In this document: in pieces, positions 1 through 8,662 of the stretch
How positions within the stretch are numbered: position 1 is the stretch's first letter
Layout: the number at the start of each line of letters is the position of its first letter
Assembly: GCA_044221335.1 (NCBI GenBank)
Contig: JBGAPI010000065.1
Location: 1 to 24,317 of the forward strand
DNA from: JBGAPI01 sp044221335
GTDB taxonomy: Bacteria; Pseudomonadota; Gammaproteobacteria; Xanthomonadales; Ahniellaceae
DNA: 24,317 nucleotides
Reading direction: 5' to 3'
Translations under genes and position numbers: made by a program
The notes under the pieces: generated by a model
Seen by the model: the letters and a program-made list of their open reading frames with translations, nothing else
What the model was told of the DNA's origin: nothing
The model's database searches: none

Positions 1-2
1 GT

Positions 3-236
3 TTCGTATTCACCACCGCGGTCGCCGAACACCGACCGCTGGAGCGGCACCTCGGCCGCAGCGCGAGGCGATACGCGAGTGGTCGACAACGGCCGATAGC
101 CGACCTCAACATGATGCTCCCCGCGTGGGCGGGCAGGGTTCCGCTCTACGACTGCTCCTCGCCGCTAGCGGAAGCGCTTGCCAAGCGCCTCGCAATGGCG
201 CGCAGCGCGCGCCCTACGGCCGCTTCTCGCCGTTAG
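3..236 (+). other. Possible 3' end of a gene entering from the left (unresolved)
   Basis: Frame 3 is open from the window edge to a TAG at 234-236 and has mostly G or C at third positions over its first 45 codons, as the real genes here do. Its translation begins FVFTTAVAEHRPLERHLG, which I do not recognise. The last third runs into the 68-bp repeat array, so either the gene ends in repeat-derived sequence or the real end is elsewhere. Frame 1 offers a competing stop (TAG at 106-108). On the minus strand an ATG at 112, preceded by GGGGAG, opens a 37-codon frame that leaves the window. The three readings cannot be separated without upstream sequence. Confidence 0.2.
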
Positions 237-436
237 CGAACTCGGGAATGAAGCGCCTCGCAATGGCGCGCAGTGCGCGCCCTACGACCGCTTCTCGCCG
301 TTAGCGAACACGGGAATGAAGCGCCTCGCAATGGCGCGCAGTGCGCGCCCTACGACTGCTCCTCGCCGATAGCGGAAGTGCTTGCCAAGCGCCTCGCGAT
401 GGCGCGCAGTGCGCGCCCTACGACCGCACCTGCCGA
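138..436 (+). repeat. Tandem array of 68-bp GTAG-type REP units
   Basis: Four units start at 183, 251, 319 and 387, exactly 68 bp apart, and a degenerate fifth lies upstream (about 115-182). Each unit carries GGCGCGCAGTGCGCGCC (7-bp perfect stem, 3-nt loop; C for T in the first) followed by CCTACG. On the opposite strand this reads as a hairpin headed by GTAG, the mark of REP elements in Stenotrophomonas and Xanthomonas. The stretch between hairpins comes in two versions: one ends in gcttgcc (before units 1 and 4) and the other in gggaatg (before units 2 and 3). Since 68 is not a multiple of three, no frame stays open across the array. It lies downstream of the kinase operon and may end its transcription or protect its mRNA (inference). 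Confidence 0.85.
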
Positions 437-481
437 TAGTCAACCCGACCGGGGATTTCGCGCGCCCCGCGCGAGAAATCC

Positions 482-1405
482 CTAGCGCACCTGCGAATAG
501 AACTGCTTGAACCGCGGCGAGAAGATCGTCGGGTCGGGAGTCCCGCCCGGCGACAGCGCCTTGGCGGCGCGCACGTCGGCTTCGGCGCCGGCGAGAAGAC
601 TGGCGCCGTCCGCGGCCATCAGCGACTGGGTGTAGCGCGATGCCGCGCGCACCAGGAACGCCTGGTACTTGGCCTTCGAGTCCGGGAGCTGCGCCGGATT
701 CACCTGCGCGGCCTGCGAGTACTTGCCGCTGAGGTAGCTGTCGTAGGCGGACAGCAGTTCCGACGGCGGCTCGTCCGAGGCCGGCGGCGGCTTGGTCGGC
801 GGCGGCGTGGTCGGATTGGTCGGCGGCGTGTTGTTCGCGACCGGCGGCGTCGTCGGATTGGTGGTCGGCGTCGTCGGGTTGGTGTTGGGCGACGTCGGAT
901 TGGTCGGCGGCGTCGTGGGATTCGTCGGCGGCGGCTTGACCGGCGGCGGCGTGGTCGGATTGGACGGCGGGGTGTTCGACGCGGTCTGGTTGTTCGGCGG
1001 CGTGGTCGGGTTCGCCGCCACCTTGCTGCCGCAGTCGCGGACGCCTTCGTTGAACGGACCGGACAGCGCGGGATTACCGTCGACGATCGCCTTGGTCGGG
1101 CCGTCGGCCCAGGCCTTCATCGCACTACCGCAGTCGCCCCGCTTGTACGCGGCGAGACCGAGGTAGTACTGCGGCACATAGGGCTCGAAGCGCATGCCGT
1201 AGACCTTGACCTTGGCCTGCGGCTCGGCGGACTCCTTCAGCGCCGAGTTCATGAAGTTCTCGACGTCACCCCAGTTGCCGGCCTTGGCGGCGTCGACGCC
1301 CTGCGCGTAGTCGCGCTTGTAGTCGGCGTGTGCCGGCGTGGCGGCCGCCAGCAGCAATGCCAGCCCGAGCGCGCGCTTCCAGATTGTCCGCTCAGAGACC
1401 GGCAC
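482..1405 (-). CDS. Exported two-domain protein with Pro/Thr/Asn linker, partner of the Ser/Thr kinase
   Basis: This 307-residue protein has a signal peptide (residues 1-27, hydrophobic core then AHA before D28). An N-terminal domain (about 28-130) has two short helical, TPR-like segments and two DCGS/DCGSK cysteines. A low-complexity linker (about 131-214) is made almost only of P, T and N in NPTTPP-type repeats. A C-terminal helical domain (about 215-307) ends in FSPRFKQFYSQVR. The start is GTG at 1405, inside the last codons of the kinase gene, giving a 14-nt overlap that implies translational coupling. I do not recognise a named family. The likely place of action is the periplasm or outer envelope, beside the extracytoplasmic part of the kinase; a sensing or scaffold role is inference. 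The linker's reverse complement gives a false Gly/Val-rich frame at 792-1166. Confidence 0.85.
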   Translation of the reverse strand: MPVSERTIWKRALGLALLLAAATPAHADYKRDYAQGVDAAKAGNWGDVENFMNSALKESAEPQAKVKVYGMRFEPYVPQYYLGLAAYKRGDCGSAMKAWADGPTKAIVDGNPALSGPFNEGVRDCGSKVAANPTTPPNNQTASNTPPSNPTTPPPVKPPPTNPTTPPTNPTSPNTNPTTPTTNPTTPPVANNTPPTNPTTPPPTKPPPASDEPPSELLSAYDSYLSGKYSQAAQVNPAQLPDSKAKYQAFLVRAASRYTQSLMAADGASLLAGAEADVRAAKALSPGGTPDPTIFSPRFKQFYSQVR

Positions 1406-4400
1406 GCTTGAGGTAATCCTTGGAGTTGAAACTGCTGGAGAAGGAGGTCGCCGTACTGGTGCGCTGCTTCGCCGACACCTGCGCCACTTCCGTCGCCGTG
1501 CGCGCCACCTGCGGATGGCGGAAGGTCACGTAGTAGACGCCCGCCGGCACCTTGATGGTCAGCGGCGTGGTGCGGTCCGCCGGCAGCGGCACCGGCTTCT
1601 TGTCCTGGCCGACCACCGACTCGACGGTCGCCCAGGGGTAGGCATTGATCACGAGCTCGCCGGCCAGGGCCGCGACCCTGGCCTCCTCGTCCGCCGCGAC
1701 CTTCGCGCGCACGGTGACGACCTCGGACTGCAACGCGGCGATCCGCGGCTCGTTGATGAAGCTCGACTGCGCGGCCTTCAGGGCGCCGGCGAACTGGTCG
1801 ACGTCCGCGCTGCTCTCGGCGTTGTGCAGTCCGTCGGCAACCTGGTCGACCCACTGCTGGCGCAATTTCAGCGCGGCAGCGTCCTTCGGGTCGGCGGCGA
1901 GCAGCGCGGCGATGTCGGCGGCCGCACGCGCCAGCGTGTCGGACTTCGGCGGGCGCGCGTTGATCGCCTGGCCGATCTGCGCCAGCTTGTCCTCACGGGC
2001 CGCCTTCGCCTTGTTCTCGGCGATCAGCTTGCCCACTTCGACCGCCGTTCCGGCGATCTGCACGTCATTCGGGTAGGCGCGCTTGCCCTCGTCGAGCAGC
2101 GCCTGTGCACCAGCGAGGTCGCCGCGCTTGCCGCGTTCCCGGGCCGATTCGGCGATCCGACCGGGCAGGTCCGCGAGCCGCTTGGTCGCCTCGGCATTCT
2201 TCGGATCGTCGCGCAACACGGCTTCCAGCAGCGCCTTCGCGCTGGTGTTCGCCGGCGACAGGAAACGACCGGCATTCTCGGCCTGGGTCGCGGCGGCGAG
2301 GCCCGCGATCGCCTTCGCCTGCGCCGCGCCGATCTTCGATTCGGCCTGCTGCTTCAACTGGTTGGCGCTGGCGAAATCGGGCAGCACGTTGAGCGCCGCA
2401 TTGGCGTTCTGCAGCGCGACGTCGTACTGGCCGGACTGGTAGCCCGCCTGGCCCTTCTTCACCAGGGCCTCGGCCAGGGTCTGCTGGCGCTGCTTCACTT
2501 CCGGCGAGGCGGCGTCGACCGCGACGGCCTGCGCCAGGGTCTCTTCGGCGTTGTCGCCCTGTGGCTGCACCAGCTGGCCGCGACGGATCTCGTCGTCGAC
2601 CCGGGTGAGGAGGCTCGTCAGACGAACCTTGGTCTCCTGCGCGACCACCGCCTTGTCGATGTCGGCCCGGATCGCCTTGTAGGCCGTCTCGTTGACGAAC
2701 GAGGTGCCCTCGCCCGGCTTCAGCGCCGCCAGCGCAGTGGCGACATCGCCCTTGGCCAGCGCCTCCCTGGCCGGCGCCAGGGCGCGCTCCATCAGCGCGT
2801 CGAGTTCCTGCTTGACCTTGGGATCCGACGGCGCCTTGAGCTTGGCCTCCTGCAGGATCACGTACGCGCCGCCGGGGCCGAGGTCGTGTCCGGCCTTGGT
2901 CGCCGCATCGGCACGCGCCAGCAGGCCTTCGATGGCCTGGCGCTGGGTCGCGCCGGCCTGGCGCTCGTCGATCAGCTTGCGCAGCGCCGGCAGGTCCGGA
3001 TCCTGTTCCCAGACGATCTTGGCCTGCGCGAAGCGCGCATTGGCCTTGTCGAGGTTGGGGCCGTCCTTCTCGTCGAGCGCCTCGCGGAGCTCGTCCTTCA
3101 GCTTGCCATTGAACTTCGCGATGGCCGCAAGGGTGCCCGGATAGTTCGGCGCGATCTCCATCACCCCGCGCAGGTACTGGTAGGCATTCTCTTCCGGCGG
3201 CGTCAGCAGCTTGTTTTCCTTGATCAGCCGCTCGATCTCGCGCAGGTAGAGGTCGACCTGGAGCTTCTTGCCGGCGTCCAGCGCACCGCCGTCGGGCTTC
3301 GGGCGGAACACGAAATAGCCGCCGACGCCGACGGTGATCAGCAGCACGGCGGCGATGCCGACGTAGAGCAGGGTGCGGTTCGGCGCCCCCTGGCCGCCGG
3401 ACCCGCCGCGCGCCATCGCCTGGATGTCGGCGCCGGTGTTGTAGGCGCCCTGCACGCCGCCGGACGGCGTGCGGTTCTGGCCACGGCTCGACGGCGGCAG
3501 CCGCACCTCGCCGGAGGTCCCGGCCGCGCTCGACAGGTCGCCGCTGACCGAGAATCCGAGCGCTCGCAGCTGCTCGGAGGAGGACTGGTTCGGATCGGAC
3601 TGCAGCCGGGCCAGCAGCGTCTGGTTGTTGAGCACGCTGGCCTTCAGCGCCTTCACCATCTCCCGCAGGTTCGGGAAGCGGTCGTCGCGATTCTTAGCGA
3701 GGCAGCGGTCGATCACCGACTGGAAGTCGCCGAACTGTGCCGGCAGCGGCGGCGGCGGCGTGGTCAGGTGCGCCATCAGCACCGCGATCGGCGTGTCGGC
3801 CTGGAACGGCGGCTGGCCGGTCAGCATCTCGTAGAACAGGATGCCGAGCGAGTACAGGTCGGAGCGGCCGTCGACGTCCAGCGCGTTGATCTGCTCCGGA
3901 CTCATGTAGGTCGGCGTACCGACCAGCATGCCGGTCTGGGTCAGGCGGGTGGCGGCGGCGTCCTGGTGCTTGGCGATACCGAAGTCGGTGAGGACCGGCG
4001 TGTTGGCATCGCGGAACATGATGTTGGCGGGCTTCAGGTCGCGGTGCACGATGCCGTGCTCGTGGGCGAACTGCAGCGACTGCGCGATCTGCACGATCAC
4101 GGCGATCGCCTCGCCGAGACTCATGCCGTCCTTCATCTTCGTCGACAGCGTTCCGCCGTCGAGGTACTCCATCGCGATGTAGGTGTTGTCGTCGTTCTTG
4201 ACGATGTCGTAGACCGCCACGATGTTCCGGTGCGGCAGCTTCGCCATCGTGCGGCCTTCCATCAGGAAGCGCCGCTCGAACTTGTCCATGTCCTCGATGT
4301 TCCGGCGCATGATCTTGATCGCGACTTTGCGATCGAGCGAGCGCTGGATGGCCAGATAGACCACTGCCATACCACCCGAGCCCAGCTCGCGGATCAATTC

Positions 4401-4442
4401 GTAACCGGGGATGTTGTGCTCGAAATGGGACATTCGGGACAT
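1392..4442 (-). CDS. Transmembrane serine/threonine protein kinase with repeated extracytoplasmic region and PEGA-like end
   Basis: This is a 1016-residue Hanks-type kinase. All core motifs are present: glycine loop GSGGMAVVY (21-29), catalytic K43, HRDLKPAN (133-140), DFG (153-155) and TYMSPEQ for the APE motif. A proline/serine/glycine-rich juxtamembrane stretch leads to one membrane segment (about 356-380). About 635 residues follow outside: alpha-helical sequence with a unit built round 'LxPxxxxA...L...DP' near residues 412, 521, 626, 727 and 829 (about 104 apart), then a beta-rich PEGA-like stretch (about 929-975, LVINAYPWA). The start is ATG 4442 (ATG 4433 also possible); neither has a clear Shine-Dalgarno. 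The open frame continues upstream to 5468, but that part lies opposite another gene and is not kinase-like. It probably phosphorylates cytoplasmic Ser/Thr targets in response to an envelope signal. No PP2C phosphatase or type VI secretion gene is visible nearby. Confidence 0.95.
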   Translation of the reverse strand: MSRMSHFEHNIPGYELIRELGSGGMAVVYLAIQRSLDRKVAIKIMRRNIEDMDKFERRFLMEGRTMAKLPHRNIVAVYDIVKNDDNTYIAMEYLDGGTLSTKMKDGMSLGEAIAVIVQIAQSLQFAHEHGIVHRDLKPANIMFRDANTPVLTDFGIAKHQDAAATRLTQTGMLVGTPTYMSPEQINALDVDGRSDLYSLGILFYEMLTGQPPFQADTPIAVLMAHLTTPPPPLPAQFGDFQSVIDRCLAKNRDDRFPNLREMVKALKASVLNNQTLLARLQSDPNQSSSEQLRALGFSVSGDLSSAAGTSGEVRLPPSSRGQNRTPSGGVQGAYNTGADIQAMARGGSGGQGAPNRTLLYVGIAAVLLITVGVGGYFVFRPKPDGGALDAGKKLQVDLYLREIERLIKENKLLTPPEENAYQYLRGVMEIAPNYPGTLAAIAKFNGKLKDELREALDEKDGPNLDKANARFAQAKIVWEQDPDLPALRKLIDERQAGATQRQAIEGLLARADAATKAGHDLGPGGAYVILQEAKLKAPSDPKVKQELDALMERALAPAREALAKGDVATALAALKPGEGTSFVNETAYKAIRADIDKAVVAQETKVRLTSLLTRVDDEIRRGQLVQPQGDNAEETLAQAVAVDAASPEVKQRQQTLAEALVKKGQAGYQSGQYDVALQNANAALNVLPDFASANQLKQQAESKIGAAQAKAIAGLAAATQAENAGRFLSPANTSAKALLEAVLRDDPKNAEATKRLADLPGRIAESARERGKRGDLAGAQALLDEGKRAYPNDVQIAGTAVEVGKLIAENKAKAAREDKLAQIGQAINARPPKSDTLARAAADIAALLAADPKDAAALKLRQQWVDQVADGLHNAESSADVDQFAGALKAAQSSFINEPRIAALQSEVVTVRAKVAADEEARVAALAGELVINAYPWATVESVVGQDKKPVPLPADRTTPLTIKVPAGVYYVTFRHPQVARTATEVAQVSAKQRTSTATSFSSSFNSKDYLKRAGL

Positions 4443-4457
4443 CGCTGTTGAAGCCGC

Positions 4458-4466
4458 AGAATAACA
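4458..4466 (-). promoter_or_regulatory. Possible extended -10 promoter of the kinase operon
   Basis: On the minus strand the sequence reads TGT-TATTCT (TG at 4466-4465, hexamer 4463-4458), an extended -10 pattern. It would place the transcription start near 4451, about 9 nt before ATG 4442. No good -35 box is seen 16-18 bp upstream. The 192-bp gap it sits in is shared with the divergent solute-binding protein. Confidence 0.3.
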
Positions 4467-4634
4467 TGCCGAAGGATTTCGTCGCCGGGTCCCGGACGAC
4501 CGGAACAATGAGCCGCCGGGCGCTGTCCGGGCCCGATCGGGACGGACCATCACGCGGCCGTCACGCCGGCCTTGGCGACCCCGCGTCCTTCCGATAGGCT
4601 GGAACGGGGAAGACCTGGACCAGGGGTTCGCGGA

Positions 4635-5444
4635 GTGTTCGACGCTGGGTGCTGGACCGGCCGGAGGCTGGCGCGGGCCATCGCTGCGGCCGCCTTCGGC
4701 GTCGCGGCGTTCTGCGCTTCCTCGGCGCGCGCGGACACCATCCGGCTGATCGCCGACGACTGGTTCCCCTACAACGGGCACCCCGGCGCCGAGCGCGAGG
4801 GTTACCTGATCGACATCGCCCGCGCGATCGCGCGCGACGATCATGATCAGGTCTCGTATGAGCTCGACGCCTGGCAGGATGCGATCCGGCGGGTCCGCAG
4901 CGGCGAATCCGACTGCGTGATGGGCGCGACCAGCGTCGACAGCTCCGGCCTGCGCTTCGGGCCCGAAACCTTTGGCCGCAACGTCAATGTTTTCTACACG
5001 CTGACCGAGAGCCGCATCCGGATCGACGCGATGGGCGATCTCACCCGCTGGCGCCTGGCGGTGATCGCCGGCTACGACTACGGCGACACCCTCGGACGCT
5101 ACCTGCAGGTCGCCGCGCCCGCCAAGCTCAATACGATCGTCAATCGCGACGACCCGCTGGACCTGGCCTTGCGCGACCTCGTCGCGCACCGGGTCGACGT
5201 GCTGGTCGACGACCCCAACGTCGTCACCGCCGCCGCGGCGCGACTGGGGATCGCCGGGCGCATCCGGCCGGCCGGGCAATTGCCGGAATCGCTGGACCTG
5301 TACTTCGCCTGCACCCCGGCCGGAGAACGTGGCAGCACGATCCTCGACAAGCTCAACGCCGGCATCCGGCGACTGCGGGCAAGCGGGGAGCTCGCGGCCA
5401 TCCTCGCGCGCTACGGGATGAAGGACTGGCGCGACGCTCCGTAG
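4635..5444 (+). CDS. Orphan periplasmic solute-binding protein, amino-acid type (SBP family 3)
   Basis: This 269-residue exported protein has a signal peptide (1-33, ending ARA before DTIRL) and then the two-lobe layout of family-3 solute-binding proteins: ADDWFPYNG near the start of lobe 1, GYLIDIARAIA, an ESDCVMGATSV segment, the RWRLAVIAGYDYGDTLGRYL hinge region, and a closing helix ending ILARYGMKDW. I chose GTG 4635 because AGGGG lies 8 nt upstream and the signal peptide then has normal length; the frame also opens at ATG 4572. No permease or ATPase gene is adjacent, so it probably acts as a sensor or scavenger rather than in a full ABC importer. It diverges from the membrane kinase (192-bp gap), which suggests a shared signal (inference). 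Its TAG stop lies in a CGTAGGGCG context like the REP heads elsewhere in the window. Confidence 0.85.
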   Translation: MFDAGCWTGRRLARAIAAAAFGVAAFCASSARADTIRLIADDWFPYNGHPGAEREGYLIDIARAIARDDHDQVSYELDAWQDAIRRVRSGESDCVMGATSVDSSGLRFGPETFGRNVNVFYTLTESRIRIDAMGDLTRWRLAVIAGYDYGDTLGRYLQVAAPAKLNTIVNRDDPLDLALRDLVAHRVDVLVDDPNVVTAAAARLGIAGRIRPAGQLPESLDLYFACTPAGERGSTILDKLNAGIRRLRASGELAAILARYGMKDWRDAP

Positions 5445-5529
5445 GGCGAGCCCCGGCCCGCTGCCCATGATCTGGGAAACCCGACAGGGCGGCCCAGGTG
5501 CCGCTCCACGGCTGTGGTCGAAACGGACG

Positions 5530-5550
5530 AGCGCGGGCGGGACCCGCGCT
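5530..5550. terminator. GC-rich hairpin between convergent genes
   Basis: AGCGCGGG-CGGGA-CCCGCGCT forms an 8-bp perfect stem with a 5-nt loop. It overlaps the stop codon of the histidine kinase gene (5549-5551, minus strand) and lies 85 bp after the solute-binding protein stop. There is no U-tract on either side, so a classical intrinsic terminator is not shown; it may be a weak bidirectional terminator or an mRNA-end stabiliser. Confidence 0.35.
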
Positions 5551-6897
5551 AGGACTCGTCGAGCGGCAGGATCAGGGTCACCCTGAGCCCGCCGCCATCG
5601 CGATTCGCCAGCGCGATGCGGCCGCCATGCGCCTCGACGATCTCGCGTGCCAGCGCCAGGCCGAGGCCGGTGCCGCTGCGCTTGGTCGAGTAGAACGGCA
5701 CCAGCGCGTGCGCCATCACGGTCTCGCTCATCCCCGGACCGCGGTCGGCGACCTCGATCCGCGCCTCGCCGCCGACCACCCGGAGCGCGAGCGTGACCTG
5801 CTCGGGCGCCCCGCCGGACTCGTGGGCGTTCTTCAGCAGGTTGATCAGCGCCTGCTCGACCTGCGCCGCGTCGATCCGCGAGCGCAGCGGCGGCACCGCC
5901 CCGATCCGGCGGAACTGCTGATGTTCGGCCAGCCGCGAGATCAGCTCGGGCCAGGCCACCGGCTCCAGCCGCGGCGTCGGCAGCTTGGCGAAACTGGCGT
6001 AGCCGCGGATGAATCCGTCGAGGTGGGCCACCCGTTCCTCGATGGTGTCGAACACCCGGCCGAGGCGGTCGGTCATGCCCTTCTCCGCCAGTTCGCGGCC
6101 GGAGTGCGCCAGCGACGAGATCGGCGCCAGCGAATTGTTCAGTTCATGACTGATGATCCGGATCACCTTCTTCCAGGTCTGCACTTCCTGCCGCGACAGC
6201 TCGCGGGTCAACAGCCGCAGCAGGTAGAGCCGATGAGGCCGACCGCGCAGCGAGAAGCCGCGCTGGGCGAGGTGGAAGGACTCCTCGGCACCGTCGACGC
6301 TGACCGCGACGATCGCGTCCTGCCCCGCGACGATCGCGCTGCGCAGCGCCGCATCGCAGTCGGCCAGCACCTCCTCGAAGGAGTCGCCCTCGAGCTTGCG
6401 GCCGGCGTTGAACAGCTGCCGCGCCGCGAGGTTGCTGTACACCACCCGTCCGCCGCCGTCGGCCAGCACCAGCGCGGTCGGGGTGTTCTGGATCACGGTG
6501 TCGAGCAGGAGCTCGCGCTGCACCAGGTGCTGGCGCTCCGCGCGCAGCACGTCGCCGAGCGCATTGTGGGCGTCGACCAGCTCCCCGAGTTCGTCGCTGC
6601 GCTGCTGGTGGATCGAGATCGAGAAGTCGCCGTCGCGGTAGCTGGCCAGCGCGCTGGTCATCGCCCGCAGCAGCCGCCGCACCGGCTGCATCGACGCCCG
6701 GGCGATCCACAGCGCCAGCGGCACCACGATGAGCGCCGCGACGCTCGCCGCGAGGCGCCAGTCGAGCGCATCCACCCGCCGGGCGAGCAGCGCGCCGAGC
6801 ATCGCACCCAGCGCGGCCATCAGCACCAGGAGCGCGGCGAGCCGCGCCTCCGACGTCCAGCCGCGCCGCGCGTTCGAACGGTCGGGCGCGACGCCGT

Positions 6898-6901
<4 letters not shown>
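5549..6901 (-). CDS. Membrane sensor histidine kinase (NtrY-like), partner of the adjacent NtrC-type regulator
   Basis: This is a 450-residue inner-membrane kinase with two membrane segments (about 21-40 and 50-67) separated by only about 10 residues, so it has almost no periplasmic sensor. A HAMP-like linker (about 68-120) and a PAS domain (about 130-230, TALVLADGGGRVVYSN) follow. The H-box is IISHELNNSLAP with phospho-acceptor H252. The ATPase domain has an N-box (LINLLKNAHES, N358), ADRGPGM, and GTGLGLALAREIV. The start is GTG 6901, whose GTGA overlaps the regulator's TGA, so the two are translationally coupled; the frame is open upstream to 7117 but that part is shadow of the regulator. 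With no periplasmic loop, the signal is probably sensed in the membrane or by the PAS domain (inference). Confidence 0.93.
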
Positions 6902-8244
<1,343 letters not shown>

Positions 8245-8346
8245 GGAGCGGAGAAGCCTCGTGCGGACATGGCGAGTGTGACCGCGCGACCCTAGCCGGC
8301 GGGGCGATGGTGTCAAGGGCCGATGGTGCGGGACCTGCAAGAAGTC

Positions 8347-8507
8347 CCCGTCATTGCGAGGAGGAGCGCAGCGACGACGAAGCAATCCCGTGCCTTTGCT
8401 CTTGCTCTGGCGGCGAGAAAAGCGAAGGCGCTGGGTTGCTTCGCTGCGCTCGCAATGACGGGATGAGGCGAAGGCGCTCGATTGCTTGGCTGCCCGCGCG
8501 CCGACGG
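8347..8507. repeat. Dispersed CCCGTCATTGCGAG-type palindromic element with a duplicated right arm
   Basis: The 116-bp element 8347-8462 has perfect 14-bp terminal inverted repeats: CCCGTCATTGCGAG (8347-8360) and CTCGCAATGACGGG (8449-8462). Complementarity continues inward through GCGCAGCGA and GAAGCAA, interrupted by small insertions in the left arm, so the ends can fold into a long hairpin. This family is common as a dispersed, non-coding, MITE/REP-like repeat in many proteobacteria. A second, decayed right arm follows: CGAAGGCGCT recurs at 8423 and 8469 (46 bp apart) and the copy ends in GACGGG near 8507. It occupies the 418-bp gap between the NtrC-type regulator and ndvA; the rest of that gap holds nothing else I can support. 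Confidence 0.8.
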
Positions 8508-8662
8508 GACTTGCTGAATGGACGCCCGCGCCGAATCGCAAACCACCGTATCAACGCGCTGCATTCAGGATTCCGTTACCACTGCGGCCGCGAAATGCGC
8601 ACGCCGCGCGCCGTCGTCGCCGCGCGGTCCGCACGCCGCGACGACGCAATGGGGAAACACAC

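Noticed and set aside
138..436. CRISPR array (regular repeats with spacers)
   Set aside because: The spacers are themselves repeated in two versions, the repeat is a GC hairpin with a GTAG head, and no cas gene is present.
792..1166. Gly/Val-rich plus-strand frame
   Set aside because: It is the reverse complement of the Pro/Thr linker of the exported partner protein.
1392..4442. Type VI secretion-linked PpkA kinase
   Set aside because: No tss, tag or PP2C genes are adjacent, and the ectodomain is helical repeats plus a PEGA-like domain, not a von Willebrand-type domain.
1338..4451. 1037-codon plus-strand frame opposite the kinase
   Set aside because: It is Arg/Leu-rich shadow sequence in a high-GC gene; the minus strand carries all kinase motifs.
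4443..5468. Upstream extension of the kinase frame
   Set aside because: It runs opposite the solute-binding protein gene, has no kinase-like content and lies before the glycine-loop start.
8245..8541. N-terminal extension of the NtrC-type regulator
   Set aside because: It is translated from a dispersed repeat; the receiver domain begins normally at 8244.
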